Below are positions 1 through 9,352 of a DNA stretch of 64,000 bases, one piece after another. A program made the position numbers and the translations under genes. The notes under the pieces are model-generated. The model was given only the letters and a program-made list of their open reading frames with translations, was not told the origin of the DNA and made no database searches. This stretch comes from Duganella sacchari (GTDB taxonomy: Bacteria; Pseudomonadota; Gammaproteobacteria; Burkholderiales; Burkholderiaceae_D), in the NCBI RefSeq assembly GCF_900143065.1, contig NZ_FRCX01000006.1:186001-250000 (forward strand), given 5' to 3'. Position 1 is the stretch's first letter. Every line of letters begins with the position of its first letter.

Positions 1-1073
1 TGAGCACTGCTGCCGCCCCGGATCACTGCGCCAACTGCGAAACGCCACTGAATGGCCATTACTGCTCCCACTGCGGACAGGAGGCGGTATTGCACCACGC
101 CAGTACGCGCGAGTTCCTGCATGAGTTCATCGGCCACTATGTGGCGCTGGAAGGCAAGCTGTGGGGCTCGCTGAAACGGCTGATCCTCAATCCGGGCGAA
201 CTGACCAATGAATACATCCGTGGCCGCCGCGTGCGCTATGTGCAGCCGCTGCGCCTGTACCTGACCTTCAGCGTGCTGTTCTTCGCGCTGCTCAAGTTCA
301 CGGGTGGCGAATCGGACGGCAAAGTGGATATCGAAGGCACGACGGCCAAGGTGATGGCCCCGGTCAGCGAGCTGGCGCAGAACGTCGGCAAGCAGCAGGG
401 CCGTCTGGACAAGCTGGATCCGGCCGCCGCGCAAAGCCAGGCCGCCGCCGAAGCGGCACTGGCGGACATGGTCAAGGAAATGCGCGAAGAAGACGCCAAG
501 TCCGCTGCGCGTCTGGCCGAAGTGGAAAAACATCCGGCCGCCAAAGTGGTGCACCCGGCTGCGGAAGCGAAGAAAGATAGCAAGGACAGCGACAACCTCA
601 GCGAGGAATACATCGAGCGCAAGCTGATGGGCTGGCCGCTGCTGCAGCACCAGTGGCAGATATTCAATACCCTGCCGGCGGATGAGCAGCTGAAGACCTT
701 CAAGAACGCCATGCACCACTATGCGCCGTATGCGATTTTCATGCTGATGCCGGTATTCGCGCTGTTCCTCAAAGTGCTGTACCTGGGCTCCGGCCGCCGC
801 TTTGGCGAGCACATGCTGTTCGCATTGCACACCAACGCGTTTGCCTTCCTGATCTTCAGCCTGATCCTGGTGGTCAACTTTGGCTTGGTGCAATTTGTCC
901 TGTGGTGCTGGCTGATCGGCTACCTGCCGTGGGCCATGCGGCGCGTCTACCATAGCAGCCGTCTCGGCACCTTCCTGCGCTGGAGCGTGCTGATGCTGCT
1001 GTATATGCTGGCGATGGGACTGGCGCTGATGTTCTCGTCGCTGTTCATGGGGATACTCACGGTCGGCCATTAA
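1..1073 (+). CDS. DUF3667-type membrane protein, missing only the first base
   Basis: The window opens with TGAGC in the reading frame, so the start codon is very probably an ATG whose A lies one base outside the window. The protein is about 357 residues. It begins with a zinc-ribbon pattern (two CxxC pairs within the first 25 residues), then a charged stretch and an Ala/Lys/Glu-rich soluble segment (about residues 110-190). Four or five hydrophobic helices follow towards the C-terminus. This zinc ribbon plus C-terminal membrane layout is that of the DUF3667 family, whose function is not known. It ends 15 bases before the LexA box that governs nadK-recN and is probably a separate unit. Confidence 0.75.
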   Translation, partial: STAAAPDHCANCETPLNGHYCSHCGQEAVLHHASTREFLHEFIGHYVALEGKLWGSLKRLILNPGELTNEYIRGRRVRYVQPLRLYLTFSVLFFALLKFTGGESDGKVDIEGTTAKVMAPVSELAQNVGKQQGRLDKLDPAAAQSQAAAEAALADMVKEMREEDAKSAARLAEVEKHPAAKVVHPAAEAKKDSKDSDNLSEEYIERKLMGWPLLQHQWQIFNTLPADEQLKTFKNAMHHYAPYAIFMLMPVFALFLKVLYLGSGRRFGEHMLFALHTNAFAFLIFSLILVVNFGLVQFVLWCWLIGYLPWAMRRVYHSSRLGTFLRWSVLMLLYMLAMGLALMFSSLFMGILTVGH

Positions 1074-1075
1074 AC

Positions 1076-1104
1076 TTGCACAAAATACTGTTTAAATGTA
1101 CAGT
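1076..1104 (+). promoter_or_regulatory. sigma-70-like promoter of nadK-recN
   Basis: TTGCAC at 1076-1081 and TACAGT at 1099-1104 are separated by exactly 17 bases. The -10 match is moderate (4 of 6). The LexA box at 1088-1103 covers the spacer and -10, as expected of an SOS-repressed promoter. The assignment is by consensus and position only. Confidence 0.5.
1088..1103. promoter_or_regulatory. LexA (SOS) box upstream of nadK-recN
   Basis: The 16 bases read CTGT, eight AT-rich bases, then ACAG. This is the full CTGT-N8-ACAG consensus of the LexA operator in proteobacteria. It lies 86 bases before the nadK start and overlaps the likely -10. recN is a classical SOS gene, and here it sits directly behind nadK with 17 bases between, so the box probably controls both. 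Confidence 0.75.
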
Positions 1105-1189
1105 TGCGGCGCTAGGCGGTGATAGCCGAAGCAGGCGATATGAGTTACCCTGCTGCGTGTCCCGCCCCTAGCCCAAAGCCGAGATTTTT

Positions 1190-2098
1190 ATGACCGCCAC
1201 CCACGCTGTTTTTCAAACTATCGCACTGGTCGTGCGCCCGAATACTGACGGCATCGCCGAGTCGGTGGGCACCGTGGTCGATTTTCTGCGGCAGGGCGGC
1301 TACGAGGTGGTGTTTGAAGAGCAGACGGCCGCCCACCTGAACCCCGCCTTCAGCGAGCTGCGCGTGATGAACGCGGCGGAGATCGGCGCCAGCTGCGACG
1401 CCGCCGTCGTCATGGGCGGCGATGGCACCATGCTGGGCATCGCGCGCCAGCTGGCGCCATTCAACGTGCCGCTGATCGGCATTAACCAGGGGCGCCTCGG
1501 CTTCATGACTGATATCCCGCTGGACGGCATGCAGGACGCGCTGGCGCGCATCCTGAGCGGCAGCTACAAGGCCGAACGCCGCACCTTGCTGGAAGGCCGC
1601 GTGGTGCGCGGCGGCGCCACCATCCATGTCGGCATGGCGGTCAACGACGTCGTGGTCTCGCGCGGTACCGGCGCCGGCATGGCCGAGCTGCGCGTGGATG
1701 TGGACGGCCAGTTCATGTACAACCAGCGCTCCGACGGCCTGATTATCTCGACCCCGACCGGCTCCACCGCCTACGCGCTGTCGGCGGGCGGCCCGCTGCT
1801 GCATCCGTCGCTGGGCGGCATCGTGCTGGTGCCGATTGCGCCGCATGCGCTGTCCAACCGGCCCATCGTGCTGCCGGAGTCGAGCGAGATCGTGGTGGAA
1901 ATCGTGCGTGGCCGCGACATCAGCGTCAACTTCGACATGCAAACCTTCGCCAGCCTGCAAGCGCAGGACCGGATCGTGATTCAGCGCTCGCCGCATGCGA
2001 TGACCTTCCTGCATCCGGACGGCTGGAGCTACTACCACACCCTGCGTGAAAAACTCCACTGGAACGAATATCCGTCCAGTGAGGGCAAACTCATTTAA
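1190..2098 (+). CDS. nadK: NAD kinase
   Basis: A 302-residue cytosolic kinase that phosphorylates NAD to NADP using ATP or polyphosphate. The diagnostic GGDGT motif is at residues 76-80, and the conserved Asn-Asp pair of the NAD-binding site is at about 152-153 (VNDVV). The length is normal for the proteobacterial enzyme. The ATG at 1190 follows only a weak ribosome site. recN begins 17 bases downstream on the same strand, and both lie behind a LexA box, so NADP production may rise together with DNA repair during SOS. The adjacent nadK-recN order is common in betaproteobacteria. Confidence 0.95.
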   Translation: MTATHAVFQTIALVVRPNTDGIAESVGTVVDFLRQGGYEVVFEEQTAAHLNPAFSELRVMNAAEIGASCDAAVVMGGDGTMLGIARQLAPFNVPLIGINQGRLGFMTDIPLDGMQDALARILSGSYKAERRTLLEGRVVRGGATIHVGMAVNDVVVSRGTGAGMAELRVDVDGQFMYNQRSDGLIISTPTGSTAYALSAGGPLLHPSLGGIVLVPIAPHALSNRPIVLPESSEIVVEIVRGRDISVNFDMQTFASLQAQDRIVIQRSPHAMTFLHPDGWSYYHTLREKLHWNEYPSSEGKLI

Positions 2099-2115
2099 CC
2101 ACTCTACAGGCCTCC

Positions 2116-3768
2116 ATGCTGCGCACCCTGTCCATCCGTGATTTTGTAATCGTCGACTCGATCGAACTGGAATTCTCCGCAGGCTTTACGGTTTTTACTG
2201 GCGAGACCGGGGCCGGCAAATCGATCCTGATTGATGCGCTGACACTGGCGCTGGGTGGCCGTGGCGACGCCAGCGTGGTGCGCGAAGGGACGGCCAAGGC
2301 CGACATCACGGCGGACTTCGCCGTCAGCGAGCAGGCGCGCGCCTGGCTGGTGGCGCATGCATTCGCGGTGGAAGAGGACGGCGCGCTGCTGCGCCGCGTG
2401 ATCGACAATGCGGGCCGCAGCAAGGCCTACATCAACGGTGTGGCGGCGACTGCGGCCCAGCTGCGCGAGCTGGGCGATCTGCTGGTGGACATCCACGGCC
2501 AGCACGCCCACCAGTCGCTGATGAAGACCGAGGCCCAGCGCGACCTGCTGGACGGCCAGGCGGGCGCGGCAGGCGAGGCGCGTGCGGTGGCGCTGGCCTA
2601 CAAGGCATGGCGCGCGCTGGCGCGCCAGCTGGACGAGTTTGAAACCAATGCCGCCAACGTGCTGTATGAGCGCGAGCGGCTGGAGTGGCAGGTCAACGAA
2701 CTGGAAAAGCTGGCCGTCAAGCCGGGCGAGTGGACGGAGGTCAGCAATGAGCAAAGCCGCCTGTCGCATGCGGCCAGCCTGATGGCGGGCGCGCAGGAAG
2801 CGCTGGCGGCGATTTCGGAGTCGGAAGACCATCCCATCCTGTCGCAGCTGTCGTCGCTGAACCAGAAGCTGGGCAAGCTGGCGGATATCGACAGCGGCCT
2901 GCAGGCAATCGTGGATCTGATCGAGCCGGCGCGCATCCAGCTGCAGGAGGCGGTGTATGCGCTCAACGACTATCTGGACCGCGTGGACCTGGACCCCGAG
3001 CGCCTGCGCAAGGTGGAGGCGCGCATGGATGCGATCCACTCGGCAGCGCGCAAATTCCGTGTGCCGGAAGATGAGCTGCCGGCGGAACACGCCAAGCTGG
3101 CCGAGCGTCTGTCGCAGATCGCCGATGCCAGCGATATCGAAGGCTTGCGCAAGCAGGAGGAAAAGCTGAAGGCCGGCTACCTGGCCGAGGCGCAGAAACT
3201 CACGGCCACGCGCACGCGCGCCGCGCAGCAGCTGGGTGAGGCGGTCACGAGGGCGATGCAGGAGCTGAACATGACGGGCGGCCGTTTTGAGGTTGCGCTG
3301 CATGCGGGTGAACCGGCGGCGTATGGCCTGGAGCAGGTGGAATTCCTGGTCGCTGGCCACGCCGGCGTGGCGGCGCGGCCGCTGGCCAAGGTGGCGTCGG
3401 GCGGCGAGCTGGCGCGCATCTCGCTGGCGATTTCCGTTATCACTTCCAACGCCACCACGGTGCCGACCTTGATCTTCGACGAAGTCGATAGCGGCATCGG
3501 CGGCGGTGTGGCCGAAGTGGTGGGCCGTCTGCTGCGCCGCCTGGGCCAGGAGCGCCAGGTGCTGTGCGTAACCCACTTGCCGCAGGTTGCCAGCCAGGCG
3601 GGCCAGCACTTCCAGGTGGCCAAGGGCATGCTGGACAATGGCAAGACCGCGTCGCGCATCGACGTGCTGGATTCGAAGTCGCGCGTGGAAGAAATCGCCC
3701 GCATGCTGGGCGGCCTGGAAATCACCGCCACCACCCGCAAACACGCCCGCGAGCTGCTGGCTTCTTGA
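2116..3768 (+). CDS. recN: DNA repair protein RecN
   Basis: An SMC-like ATPase of 550 residues that acts at double-strand breaks. Walker A (GETGAGKS) is at residues 29-36. A long coiled-coil region fills the middle (about 150-370), the ABC signature (SGGEL) is at about 428, and Walker B (IFDE) is at 453-456. All are in the expected order and spacing, and the length matches the family. It follows nadK closely and is presumably transcribed from the LexA-controlled promoter at 1076-1104, in keeping with RecN being strongly SOS-induced in other bacteria. Confidence 0.95.
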   Translation: MLRTLSIRDFVIVDSIELEFSAGFTVFTGETGAGKSILIDALTLALGGRGDASVVREGTAKADITADFAVSEQARAWLVAHAFAVEEDGALLRRVIDNAGRSKAYINGVAATAAQLRELGDLLVDIHGQHAHQSLMKTEAQRDLLDGQAGAAGEARAVALAYKAWRALARQLDEFETNAANVLYERERLEWQVNELEKLAVKPGEWTEVSNEQSRLSHAASLMAGAQEALAAISESEDHPILSQLSSLNQKLGKLADIDSGLQAIVDLIEPARIQLQEAVYALNDYLDRVDLDPERLRKVEARMDAIHSAARKFRVPEDELPAEHAKLAERLSQIADASDIEGLRKQEEKLKAGYLAEAQKLTATRTRAAQQLGEAVTRAMQELNMTGGRFEVALHAGEPAAYGLEQVEFLVAGHAGVAARPLAKVASGGELARISLAISVITSNATTVPTLIFDEVDSGIGGGVAEVVGRLLRRLGQERQVLCVTHLPQVASQAGQHFQVAKGMLDNGKTASRIDVLDSKSRVEEIARMLGGLEITATTRKHARELLAS

Positions 3769-3835
3769 TTTCACGCAGACCCGCAGAGGCAAAAAGGACT
3801 AAGATTGATCAATGCCCTTTACAAGGGAGGCGATC

Positions 3836-4072
3836 ATGGAAACTGAGCAACGGATTGATAGGCTAGAAGATTCTGTCGGCGACACAAAGCAGCGGCTGGT
3901 TCGCATTGAAGAGCAGTTGAAATATATGGCGACCAAAGAGGATGTCGCCAACCTCCGCGGCGACTTGCTGCTGATGGAAACCAGAATGCTGAAGTGGTTT
4001 GTTGGCACGGCAATCGCGTTGAGCGCTACTGTCAGCACCATCGTTTTCGCAATAACAAAGTTTATCCATTAA
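3836..4072 (+). CDS. Small coiled-coil protein with a C-terminal membrane helix (DUF1640-like)
   Basis: The ATG at 3836 is chosen because GGGAGG lies five bases upstream; an earlier in-frame ATG at 3812 has no ribosome site. The 78-residue product is a charged, heptad-like helix (about residues 1-50), then a motif resembling [13 protein letters not shown], and a single membrane helix at the C-terminus. This layout resembles short DUF1640-like proteins common in proteobacteria, whose role is unclear. Its base composition is more AT-rich than recN and hemH on either side, so it may have been acquired separately. Confidence 0.7.
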   Translation: METEQRIDRLEDSVGDTKQRLVRIEEQLKYMATKEDVANLRGDLLLMETRMLKWFVGTAIALSATVSTIVFAITKFIH

Positions 4073-4107
4073 GATGCTGGCTGACGGTACTCAACCTTAA
4101 GCCATTC

Positions 4108-5217
4108 ATGACCTTTCAAAAAGAACCTCCTCACAAGCACGGCAGCGTCGGCCGCAGCGCCATCGTCCTGGTTAATCTGGGCACGCCTGATGCGCCGACC
4201 CGCTCCTCGGTGCGCCGCTATCTGAAAGAATTCCTGTCCGATCCGCGCGTGGTCGAGATTCCCCGGGCCGTGTGGTGGTTCATCCTGAATCTCATCATTC
4301 TGCCGTTCCGCTCCGGCCAGTCCGCCAAAAAATACGCTTCGATCTGGACCCGTGAAGGTTCGCCGCTGCGCACCCACACGGCTGCCCAGGCGCAATATCT
4401 GCGCGGTGCACTGGGCGAGCGCGGCCATCAGGACCTGACGGTGGCCATGGCCATGCGCTACGGTTCGCCATCGCTGCCGGACGTGTTGTCCAAGCTGAAG
4501 GCCGACGGCGCCGAGCGCATCCTGCTGCTGCCTGCCTACCCGCAATATTCCGGCACCACCACCGGCTCCATCTACGACGCCGTGTTCCAGCACTACGGCA
4601 GCGTGCGCAACATCCCGGAGCTGCGCTTCGTGCGCAACTATCACGACCACGACGGCTATATCCGCGCGCTCCAGCATTCCGTACTCAACCACTGGGAGCA
4701 GCACGGCCGCCCGGAAAAGCTGGTGATGTCCTTTCACGGTGTGCCGAAACGCACGCTGCTGCTGGGCGACCCATATCACTGCGAATGCCTGAAAACCGCG
4801 CGCCTGCTGGCCACCGCCCTCAAGCTGACGCCGGACCAGTACGTGGTCACGTTCCAGTCGCGCTTCGGCAAGGCTGAGTGGCTGCAACCCTACACGGCGC
4901 CCACCGTCGCCCAGCTGGCGCGCGACGGCGTCAGGCGCATTGATGTGATCTGTCCCGGCTTCATTGCCGACTGCCTGGAAACGCTGGAAGAAATCTCCAT
5001 GGAAGTGCGGCATGACTTCGAGCAAAACGGCGGCAAGGAATTCCATTACATCCCTTGCCTGAACGAATCGCCATCCTGGATTGCTGCGCTGGCCGAAATC
5101 GCCGAGCAGCACATCATTGGCTGGCCGACCCAGATGCCGCCGTCCCAGCGCGAACAGCTGAAACAGGAAGCGGAAGCGGGCCGCGCCGCCGCCTTGCAGC
5201 TTGGCGCCCAGGACTGA
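4108..5217 (+). CDS. hemH: Ferrochelatase
   Basis: Inserts ferrous iron into protoporphyrin IX, the last step of protohaem synthesis. The start is set at the ATG at 4108 (MTFQKE...), giving 369 residues. The open frame extends further upstream, but that part overlaps the preceding small gene and does not resemble the family. The early motif [12 protein letters not shown] is typical, and the active-site histidine lies in SFHGVP (His about 210). The later [12 protein letters not shown] and CPGF segments are also conserved in ferrochelatases. It lies upstream of grpE, an order seen in other Burkholderiales. Confidence 0.95.
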   Translation: MTFQKEPPHKHGSVGRSAIVLVNLGTPDAPTRSSVRRYLKEFLSDPRVVEIPRAVWWFILNLIILPFRSGQSAKKYASIWTREGSPLRTHTAAQAQYLRGALGERGHQDLTVAMAMRYGSPSLPDVLSKLKADGAERILLLPAYPQYSGTTTGSIYDAVFQHYGSVRNIPELRFVRNYHDHDGYIRALQHSVLNHWEQHGRPEKLVMSFHGVPKRTLLLGDPYHCECLKTARLLATALKLTPDQYVVTFQSRFGKAEWLQPYTAPTVAQLARDGVRRIDVICPGFIADCLETLEEISMEVRHDFEQNGGKEFHYIPCLNESPSWIAALAEIAEQHIIGWPTQMPPSQREQLKQEAEAGRAAALQLGAQD

Positions 5218-5257
5218 AAAGCAACATTACTCCCCTCACCATACCGTCACCCGTTAA

Positions 5258-5284
5258 TCAGCACTTGCGGGTGACGAGTGCCAG
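5258..5284. promoter_or_regulatory. CIRCE-like HrcA operator
   Basis: TCAGCACTT, nine bases, then GAGTGCCAG. Each arm matches seven of nine positions of the CIRCE consensus (TTAGCACTC-N9-GAGTGCTAA), with the exact nine-base spacer and an intact GCACT/AGTGC core. It ends just upstream of an extended -10 at 5287-5295, a position suited to repression of the grpE promoter by HrcA. A nine-base inverted repeat (CGTCACCCG/CGGGTGACG, 5245-5276) overlaps it. hrcA itself is not in the window. Confidence 0.5.
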
Positions 5285-5286
5285 CC

Positions 5287-5295
5287 TGTTAAAAT
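5287..5295 (+). promoter_or_regulatory. Extended -10 of a housekeeping promoter for grpE
   Basis: TGTTAAAAT fits the extended -10 pattern TGnTAtaaT. A poor -35 (TTGCGG at 5265-5270) lies 19 bases upstream inside the CIRCE-like site. This would give basal, HrcA-repressible transcription of grpE next to the heat-shock promoter downstream. Confidence 0.4.
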
Positions 5296-5355
5296 AGCCG
5301 CCTGATGTGCTACCGGCGTGTCAATTGTTGTCAAATTGATAGGCAAAAAAAGACC

Positions 5356-5383
5356 CTTGAAAACATAGGTTAATGCCCAATTT
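5356..5383 (+). promoter_or_regulatory. sigma-32 (heat-shock) promoter of grpE
   Basis: CTTGAAA at 5356-5362, 13 bases, then CCCAATTT at 5376-5383. This matches the RpoH consensus CTTGAAA-N11..16-CCCCATnT at all seven -35 positions and seven of eight -10 positions. It lies 57 bases before the grpE start. Confidence 0.7.
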
Positions 5384-5439
5384 ACTGCCACACCGGTAAC
5401 AAAGTAATGTCAAACAAATACGATTGTAGGAGTCTCTAG

Positions 5440-5991
5440 ATGCAAGATCAGGAAAACCAAGCCGTACCACCTAATCCAGAGGCGGCCGCAGCCGCTGCGT
5501 CGGCCCCACCATCGACCCCGGAAGCGGGCCTGCCATCGCTGGAAGAACAGCTGGCCGCAACCGAAGCCAAGCTGGCCGACATGCACGATGCCTTCATGCG
5601 CGCCAAGGCCGATGGTGAAAACATCCGCCGCCGTGCCCAGGAAGATGTTTCCAAGGCCCACAAATTCGCGGTAGAGAGCTTCGCTGAAGCGCTGGTGCCA
5701 GTGAAAGACAGCCTGGAAATGGCGCTGAAAGTTGAAGCGCCAACGCTGGAATCGTTGAAAGAAGGCGTCGAAATGACGCTGAAGCAGCTGTCGGCAGCCT
5801 TCGAGCGCAATCGCCTGATCGCGATTGAACCGGCACAGGGCGAGAAACTGGACCCGAACAAGCATCAGGCCGTTGCCGTGGTGCCTGCCGACCAGGAAGC
5901 CAATACCGTTGTTTCCGTGCTGCAAAAAGGCTATATGATCGCCGACCGCCTGCTGCGTCCGGCCATCGTCACCGCAGCGCAAGCAAAATAA
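5440..5991 (+). CDS. grpE: Nucleotide exchange factor GrpE
   Basis: The co-chaperone that releases ADP from DnaK. The 183 residues have a Pro/Ala-rich N-terminus, a long coiled-coil helix (about 25-95) and the C-terminal beta domain (about 130-180, with [13 protein letters not shown]), the usual GrpE order. The AGGAG ribosome site at 5428-5432 fits the ATG at 5440. It is the first gene of a grpE-dnaK-dnaJ cluster and has both a CIRCE-like/sigma-70 and a sigma-32 promoter upstream. Confidence 0.95.
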   Translation: MQDQENQAVPPNPEAAAAAASAPPSTPEAGLPSLEEQLAATEAKLADMHDAFMRAKADGENIRRRAQEDVSKAHKFAVESFAEALVPVKDSLEMALKVEAPTLESLKEGVEMTLKQLSAAFERNRLIAIEPAQGEKLDPNKHQAVAVVPADQEANTVVSVLQKGYMIADRLLRPAIVTAAQAK

Positions 5992-6000
5992 TTTCAAGCT

Positions 6001-6028
6001 CTTGAAAAGACAGAGCTTTTCCACATAT
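6001..6028 (+). promoter_or_regulatory. sigma-32 promoter of dnaK
   Basis: CTTGAAA at 6001-6007, 13 bases, then CCACATAT at 6021-6028. The -35 is perfect, the -10 matches seven of eight positions, and the spacer length is the same as in the grpE promoter. It lies between grpE and dnaK, so dnaK can be induced apart from grpE. Confidence 0.65.
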
Positions 6029-6066
6029 TAGTACCATCTGAACTCTAGCAAATAAGGAAGAAAATC

Positions 6067-8010
6067 ATGGGTAGAATTATCGGTATCGATTTGGGAACCA
6101 CCAACTCCTGCGTTTCCGTCATGGAAAACGGCCAGCCTAAGGTTATCGAAAATGCCGAAGGCGCACGTACGACGCCATCTATCATTGCTTACCAAGAAGA
6201 TGGTGAAATCCTGGTTGGCGCCCCGGCAAAACGCCAGGCAGTGACCAACCCAAAAAACACGCTGTTCGCGGTCAAGCGTCTGATCGGTCGTAAGTTCGAC
6301 GAAAAAGAAGTGCAGAAAGACATCGGTCTGATGCCTTACTCGATCACCAAGGCCGACAACGGCGATGCATGGATCGGCGTACGCGACAAGAAACTGGCGC
6401 CACCGCAAATCTCGGCGGAAGTGCTGCGCAAGATGAAGAAAACCGCGGAAGACTACCTGGGTGAAGAAGTCACCGAGGCCGTCATCACCGTACCGGCGTA
6501 CTTCAACGACTCGCAGCGTCAGGCCACCAAAGACGCCGGCCGTATCGCTGGCCTGGACGTCAAACGCATCATCAACGAACCAACCGCAGCCGCACTGGCC
6601 TTCGGCCTGGACAAGACCGAAAAGGGCGACCGCAAGATCGCCGTGTACGACTTGGGCGGCGGTACCTTCGACGTCTCGATCATTGAAATCGCTGACGTGG
6701 ATGGCGAGAAGCAGTTTGAAGTGCTGTCGACCAACGGCGACACCTTCCTGGGCGGCGAAGACTTCGACCAGCGCGTCATCGACTACATCATCGAAGAGTT
6801 CAAAAAGGTCAACGGCCTGGATCTGAAAAAAGATCCGATCGCCCTGCAGCGCATCAAGGCTTCGGCCGAGCGCGCGAAGATCGAACTGTCGTCGTCGCAG
6901 CAGACCGAAATCAACGAGCCGTACATCGCCATGGCGAACGGCGCGCCGGTCCACCTGACCCTGAAAATGACCCGCGCCAAGCTGGAATCGCTGGTGGAAG
7001 AGCTGATTAACGCCACCATCGAGCCATGCAAAACGGCAATCAAGGATGCCGGCGTAAAAGTATCCGACATCGACGACATCATCCTGGTCGGCGGTATGAC
7101 CCGTATGCCGAAGGTGCAGGAAAAGGTCAAAGAGTTCTTTGGCAAAGATCCACGTAAAGACGTGAATCCGGACGAAGCCGTGGCGGTCGGTGCTGCGATT
7201 CAAGGTTCGGTGCTGTCGGGCGAGCGCAAGGACTTGCTGCTGCTGGACGTGACCCCGCTGTCGCTGGGTATCGAAACCCTGGGCGGCGTGATGACCAAGA
7301 TGATCCACAAGAACACCACGATTCCGACCAAGTTCTCGCAAGTGTTCTCGACCGCTGACGACAACCAGCCTGCGGTGACCATCAAGGTCTACCAGGGTGA
7401 GCGCGAAATCGCTGCCGGTAACAAAGGCCTGGGCGAGTTCAATCTGGAAGGCATCCCGCCAGCAGCACGCGGTACGCCACAGATCGAAGTGACCTTCGAC
7501 ATCGACGCCAACGGCATTCTGCACGTGGGCGCGAAAGACAAGGCCACCGGCAAGGAAAACAAGATCACGATCAAGGCAAACTCCGGCCTGACCGAAGCGG
7601 AAATCCAGAAAATGGTGAAAGACGCTGAAGTCAACGCCGAAGAAGACAAGAAAGTGAAAGAACTGGCTGAGTCGCGCAATCAGGCTGACGCGCTGGTGCA
7701 CTCGACCCGCAAATCGCTGACCGAATACGGCGACAAGCTGGAAGCTGGCGAGAAAGAGAAGATCGAAGCTGCGATCACCGACCTGGAAGCCTCGATCAAA
7801 TCGGGCGACAAGGCCGAGATCGACGCCAAAGTGGCAGCACTGTCGACCGCTTCGCAGAAGCTGGGCGAGAAGATGTACGCTGACATGCAGGCACAGCAGG
7901 CCGCGGGCGGCGCTGAAGGTGGCGCCCAGTCAGGCGCAGGCGCCGAGCAAGCCAAGCCACAGGACGACGTGGTCGACGCGGACTTCAAAGAAGTCAAAGA
8001 CAGCAAGTAA
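6067..8010 (+). CDS. dnaK: Chaperone DnaK (Hsp70)
   Basis: An ATP-driven chaperone of 647 residues, the normal bacterial length. The nucleotide-binding signatures are present ([12 protein letters not shown] near the start, [11 protein letters not shown] at about residue 196, and [11 protein letters not shown] at about 340). The substrate-binding domain and helical lid follow, and the C-terminal tail ends in an acidic stretch ([12 protein letters not shown]), the DnaK hallmark. AAGGAAG precedes the ATG. It works with GrpE and DnaJ encoded on either side and has its own heat-shock promoter. Confidence 0.98.
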   Translation: MGRIIGIDLGTTNSCVSVMENGQPKVIENAEGARTTPSIIAYQEDGEILVGAPAKRQAVTNPKNTLFAVKRLIGRKFDEKEVQKDIGLMPYSITKADNGDAWIGVRDKKLAPPQISAEVLRKMKKTAEDYLGEEVTEAVITVPAYFNDSQRQATKDAGRIAGLDVKRIINEPTAAALAFGLDKTEKGDRKIAVYDLGGGTFDVSIIEIADVDGEKQFEVLSTNGDTFLGGEDFDQRVIDYIIEEFKKVNGLDLKKDPIALQRIKASAERAKIELSSSQQTEINEPYIAMANGAPVHLTLKMTRAKLESLVEELINATIEPCKTAIKDAGVKVSDIDDIILVGGMTRMPKVQEKVKEFFGKDPRKDVNPDEAVAVGAAIQGSVLSGERKDLLLLDVTPLSLGIETLGGVMTKMIHKNTTIPTKFSQVFSTADDNQPAVTIKVYQGEREIAAGNKGLGEFNLEGIPPAARGTPQIEVTFDIDANGILHVGAKDKATGKENKITIKANSGLTEAEIQKMVKDAEVNAEEDKKVKELAESRNQADALVHSTRKSLTEYGDKLEAGEKEKIEAAITDLEASIKSGDKAEIDAKVAALSTASQKLGEKMYADMQAQQAAGGAEGGAQSGAGAEQAKPQDDVVDADFKEVKDSK

Positions 8011-8038
8011 TCGTCATTCCCGCTGCGGCGGGGACGGC

Positions 8039-8083
8039 AAGCCGAGCCGTGTTGCCGTGTAAGCGGTACCGGCTCGGCTTTTT
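8039..8083 (+). terminator. Terminator-like hairpin between dnaK and dnaJ
   Basis: A ten-base perfect stem (AAGCCGAGCC at 8039-8048 with GGCTCGGCTT at 8071-8080), a 22-base loop, and a short U run that continues from the stem. The T run is short and the loop long, so it probably reduces rather than ends transcription into dnaJ. Confidence 0.55.
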
Positions 8084-8123
8084 CGCATAAATCAGTACAG
8101 AATATAAGCAGGATTCCGACACT

Positions 8124-9251
8124 ATGGCAAAGCGTGATTTCTACGAAGTACTCGGTGTGGCAAAAAACGCATCGGAAGACGAGATCAAGAAGGCCTATCG
8201 CAAACTGGCTATGAAGTACCATCCGGACCGCAATCCGGACAGCAAGGACGCGGAAGAGAAATTCAAGGAAGTCAAAGAAGCCTACGAAATGCTGACCAAT
8301 CCGGAGAAGCGCGAGGCGTATGACCGCTATGGTCACGCCGGCGTGGATCCCAACATGGGCGGCGGAGGAGGCTTCGGTGGTGGCGCAGGCGGTTTCGGCG
8401 ACGCCTTTGGCGACATCTTCGGCGACATCTTTGGCGGTGGCCGCGGCCGCAGCCAGGGCCCGCAGGTGTACCGCGGCGCCGACCTGCGCTACAACCTGGA
8501 GATTACGCTGGAACAGGCAGCGCATGGTTTCGACACCACCATCCGCGTGCCGTCGTGGGACAAGTGCGACACCTGCCACGGTACCGGCGCCAAGCCAGGC
8601 ACCTCGCCGGTGACCTGCTCGACCTGCGCCGGCCATGGCCAGGTCCGCATGCAGCAGGGCTTCTTCAGCATCCAGCAGACCTGCCCGAAATGCCACGGCA
8701 CCGGCAAGATCATTCCTGAGCCATGCGCCGCATGCTCGGGCCAGGGCCGCATCAAGCGCAACAAAACGCTGGAAGTGAAGATCCCGGTCGGTATCGACAA
8801 CGGCATGCGTATCCGCTCGTCCGGCAACGGCGAACCGGGCACGAATGGCGGGCCGTCAGGCGACTTGTACGTGGAAATCCACATCAAGCCGCACCAGGTG
8901 TTCCAGCGCGAGGGCGATGACCTGCACTGCGAAATGCCGATCTCGTTTGCCAAGGCAGCGCTGGGCGGCGAAATCGAAGTGCCGACCTTGTCTGGTAAAG
9001 TAGCGTTTACGATCCCTGAAGGCACCCAGTCGGGCAAGACCTTCCGCCTCAAGGGCAAGGGCATCAAAGGCGTGCGTTCCGGCTTTGCGGGCGACCTGTT
9101 CTGCCACGTGGCAGTCGAGACGCCGGTCAAGCTGACCGACAAGCAGAAAGACCTGCTGCGCGACTTTGAAAAATCGACCACGGAAGGCGGCGCCAAGCAT
9201 AGCCCGCAGACCAAAACCTGGCGCGACAAGGTGAAGGACTTTTTTGAGTAA
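8124..9251 (+). CDS. dnaJ: Chaperone DnaJ (Hsp40, type I)
   Basis: Stimulates the DnaK ATPase and delivers substrates. The 375 residues contain, in order, the J domain with HPD at residues 33-35, a Gly/Phe-rich linker (about 73-110), the zinc region with four CxxCxGxG-type repeats (about 148-212), and the C-terminal substrate-binding domains. This is a complete type I DnaJ. It is separated from dnaK by a terminator-like hairpin, so its level may be set lower than that of dnaK. Confidence 0.97.
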   Translation: MAKRDFYEVLGVAKNASEDEIKKAYRKLAMKYHPDRNPDSKDAEEKFKEVKEAYEMLTNPEKREAYDRYGHAGVDPNMGGGGGFGGGAGGFGDAFGDIFGDIFGGGRGRSQGPQVYRGADLRYNLEITLEQAAHGFDTTIRVPSWDKCDTCHGTGAKPGTSPVTCSTCAGHGQVRMQQGFFSIQQTCPKCHGTGKIIPEPCAACSGQGRIKRNKTLEVKIPVGIDNGMRIRSSGNGEPGTNGGPSGDLYVEIHIKPHQVFQREGDDLHCEMPISFAKAALGGEIEVPTLSGKVAFTIPEGTQSGKTFRLKGKGIKGVRSGFAGDLFCHVAVETPVKLTDKQKDLLRDFEKSTTEGGAKHSPQTKTWRDKVKDFFE

Positions 9252-9292
9252 GCAATGAGTCACTTCGCTGTCACGTGTGATTGGTAATATCA

Positions 9293-9334
9293 AGACCGCC
9301 GCGCTGCCTTTTCGGGCAGACCGGCGGTCTCTTT
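9293..9334 (+). terminator. Intrinsic terminator after dnaJ
   Basis: A two-part hairpin: the outer stem AGACCGCC (9293-9300) pairs with GGCGGTCT (9323-9330), and the inner stem CTGCC pairs with GGCAG, followed by CTTT. It separates the chaperone genes from the carbonic anhydrase gene. Confidence 0.65.
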
Positions 9335-9352
9335 ATGTACGAGAGGAGCATC

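Noticed and set aside
2104..3792. 562-codon open frame on the minus strand opposite recN
   Set aside because: Long antisense frames are expected in high-GC DNA. The translation is His/Arg/Gln-rich, has no family signature, and recN accounts for the region.
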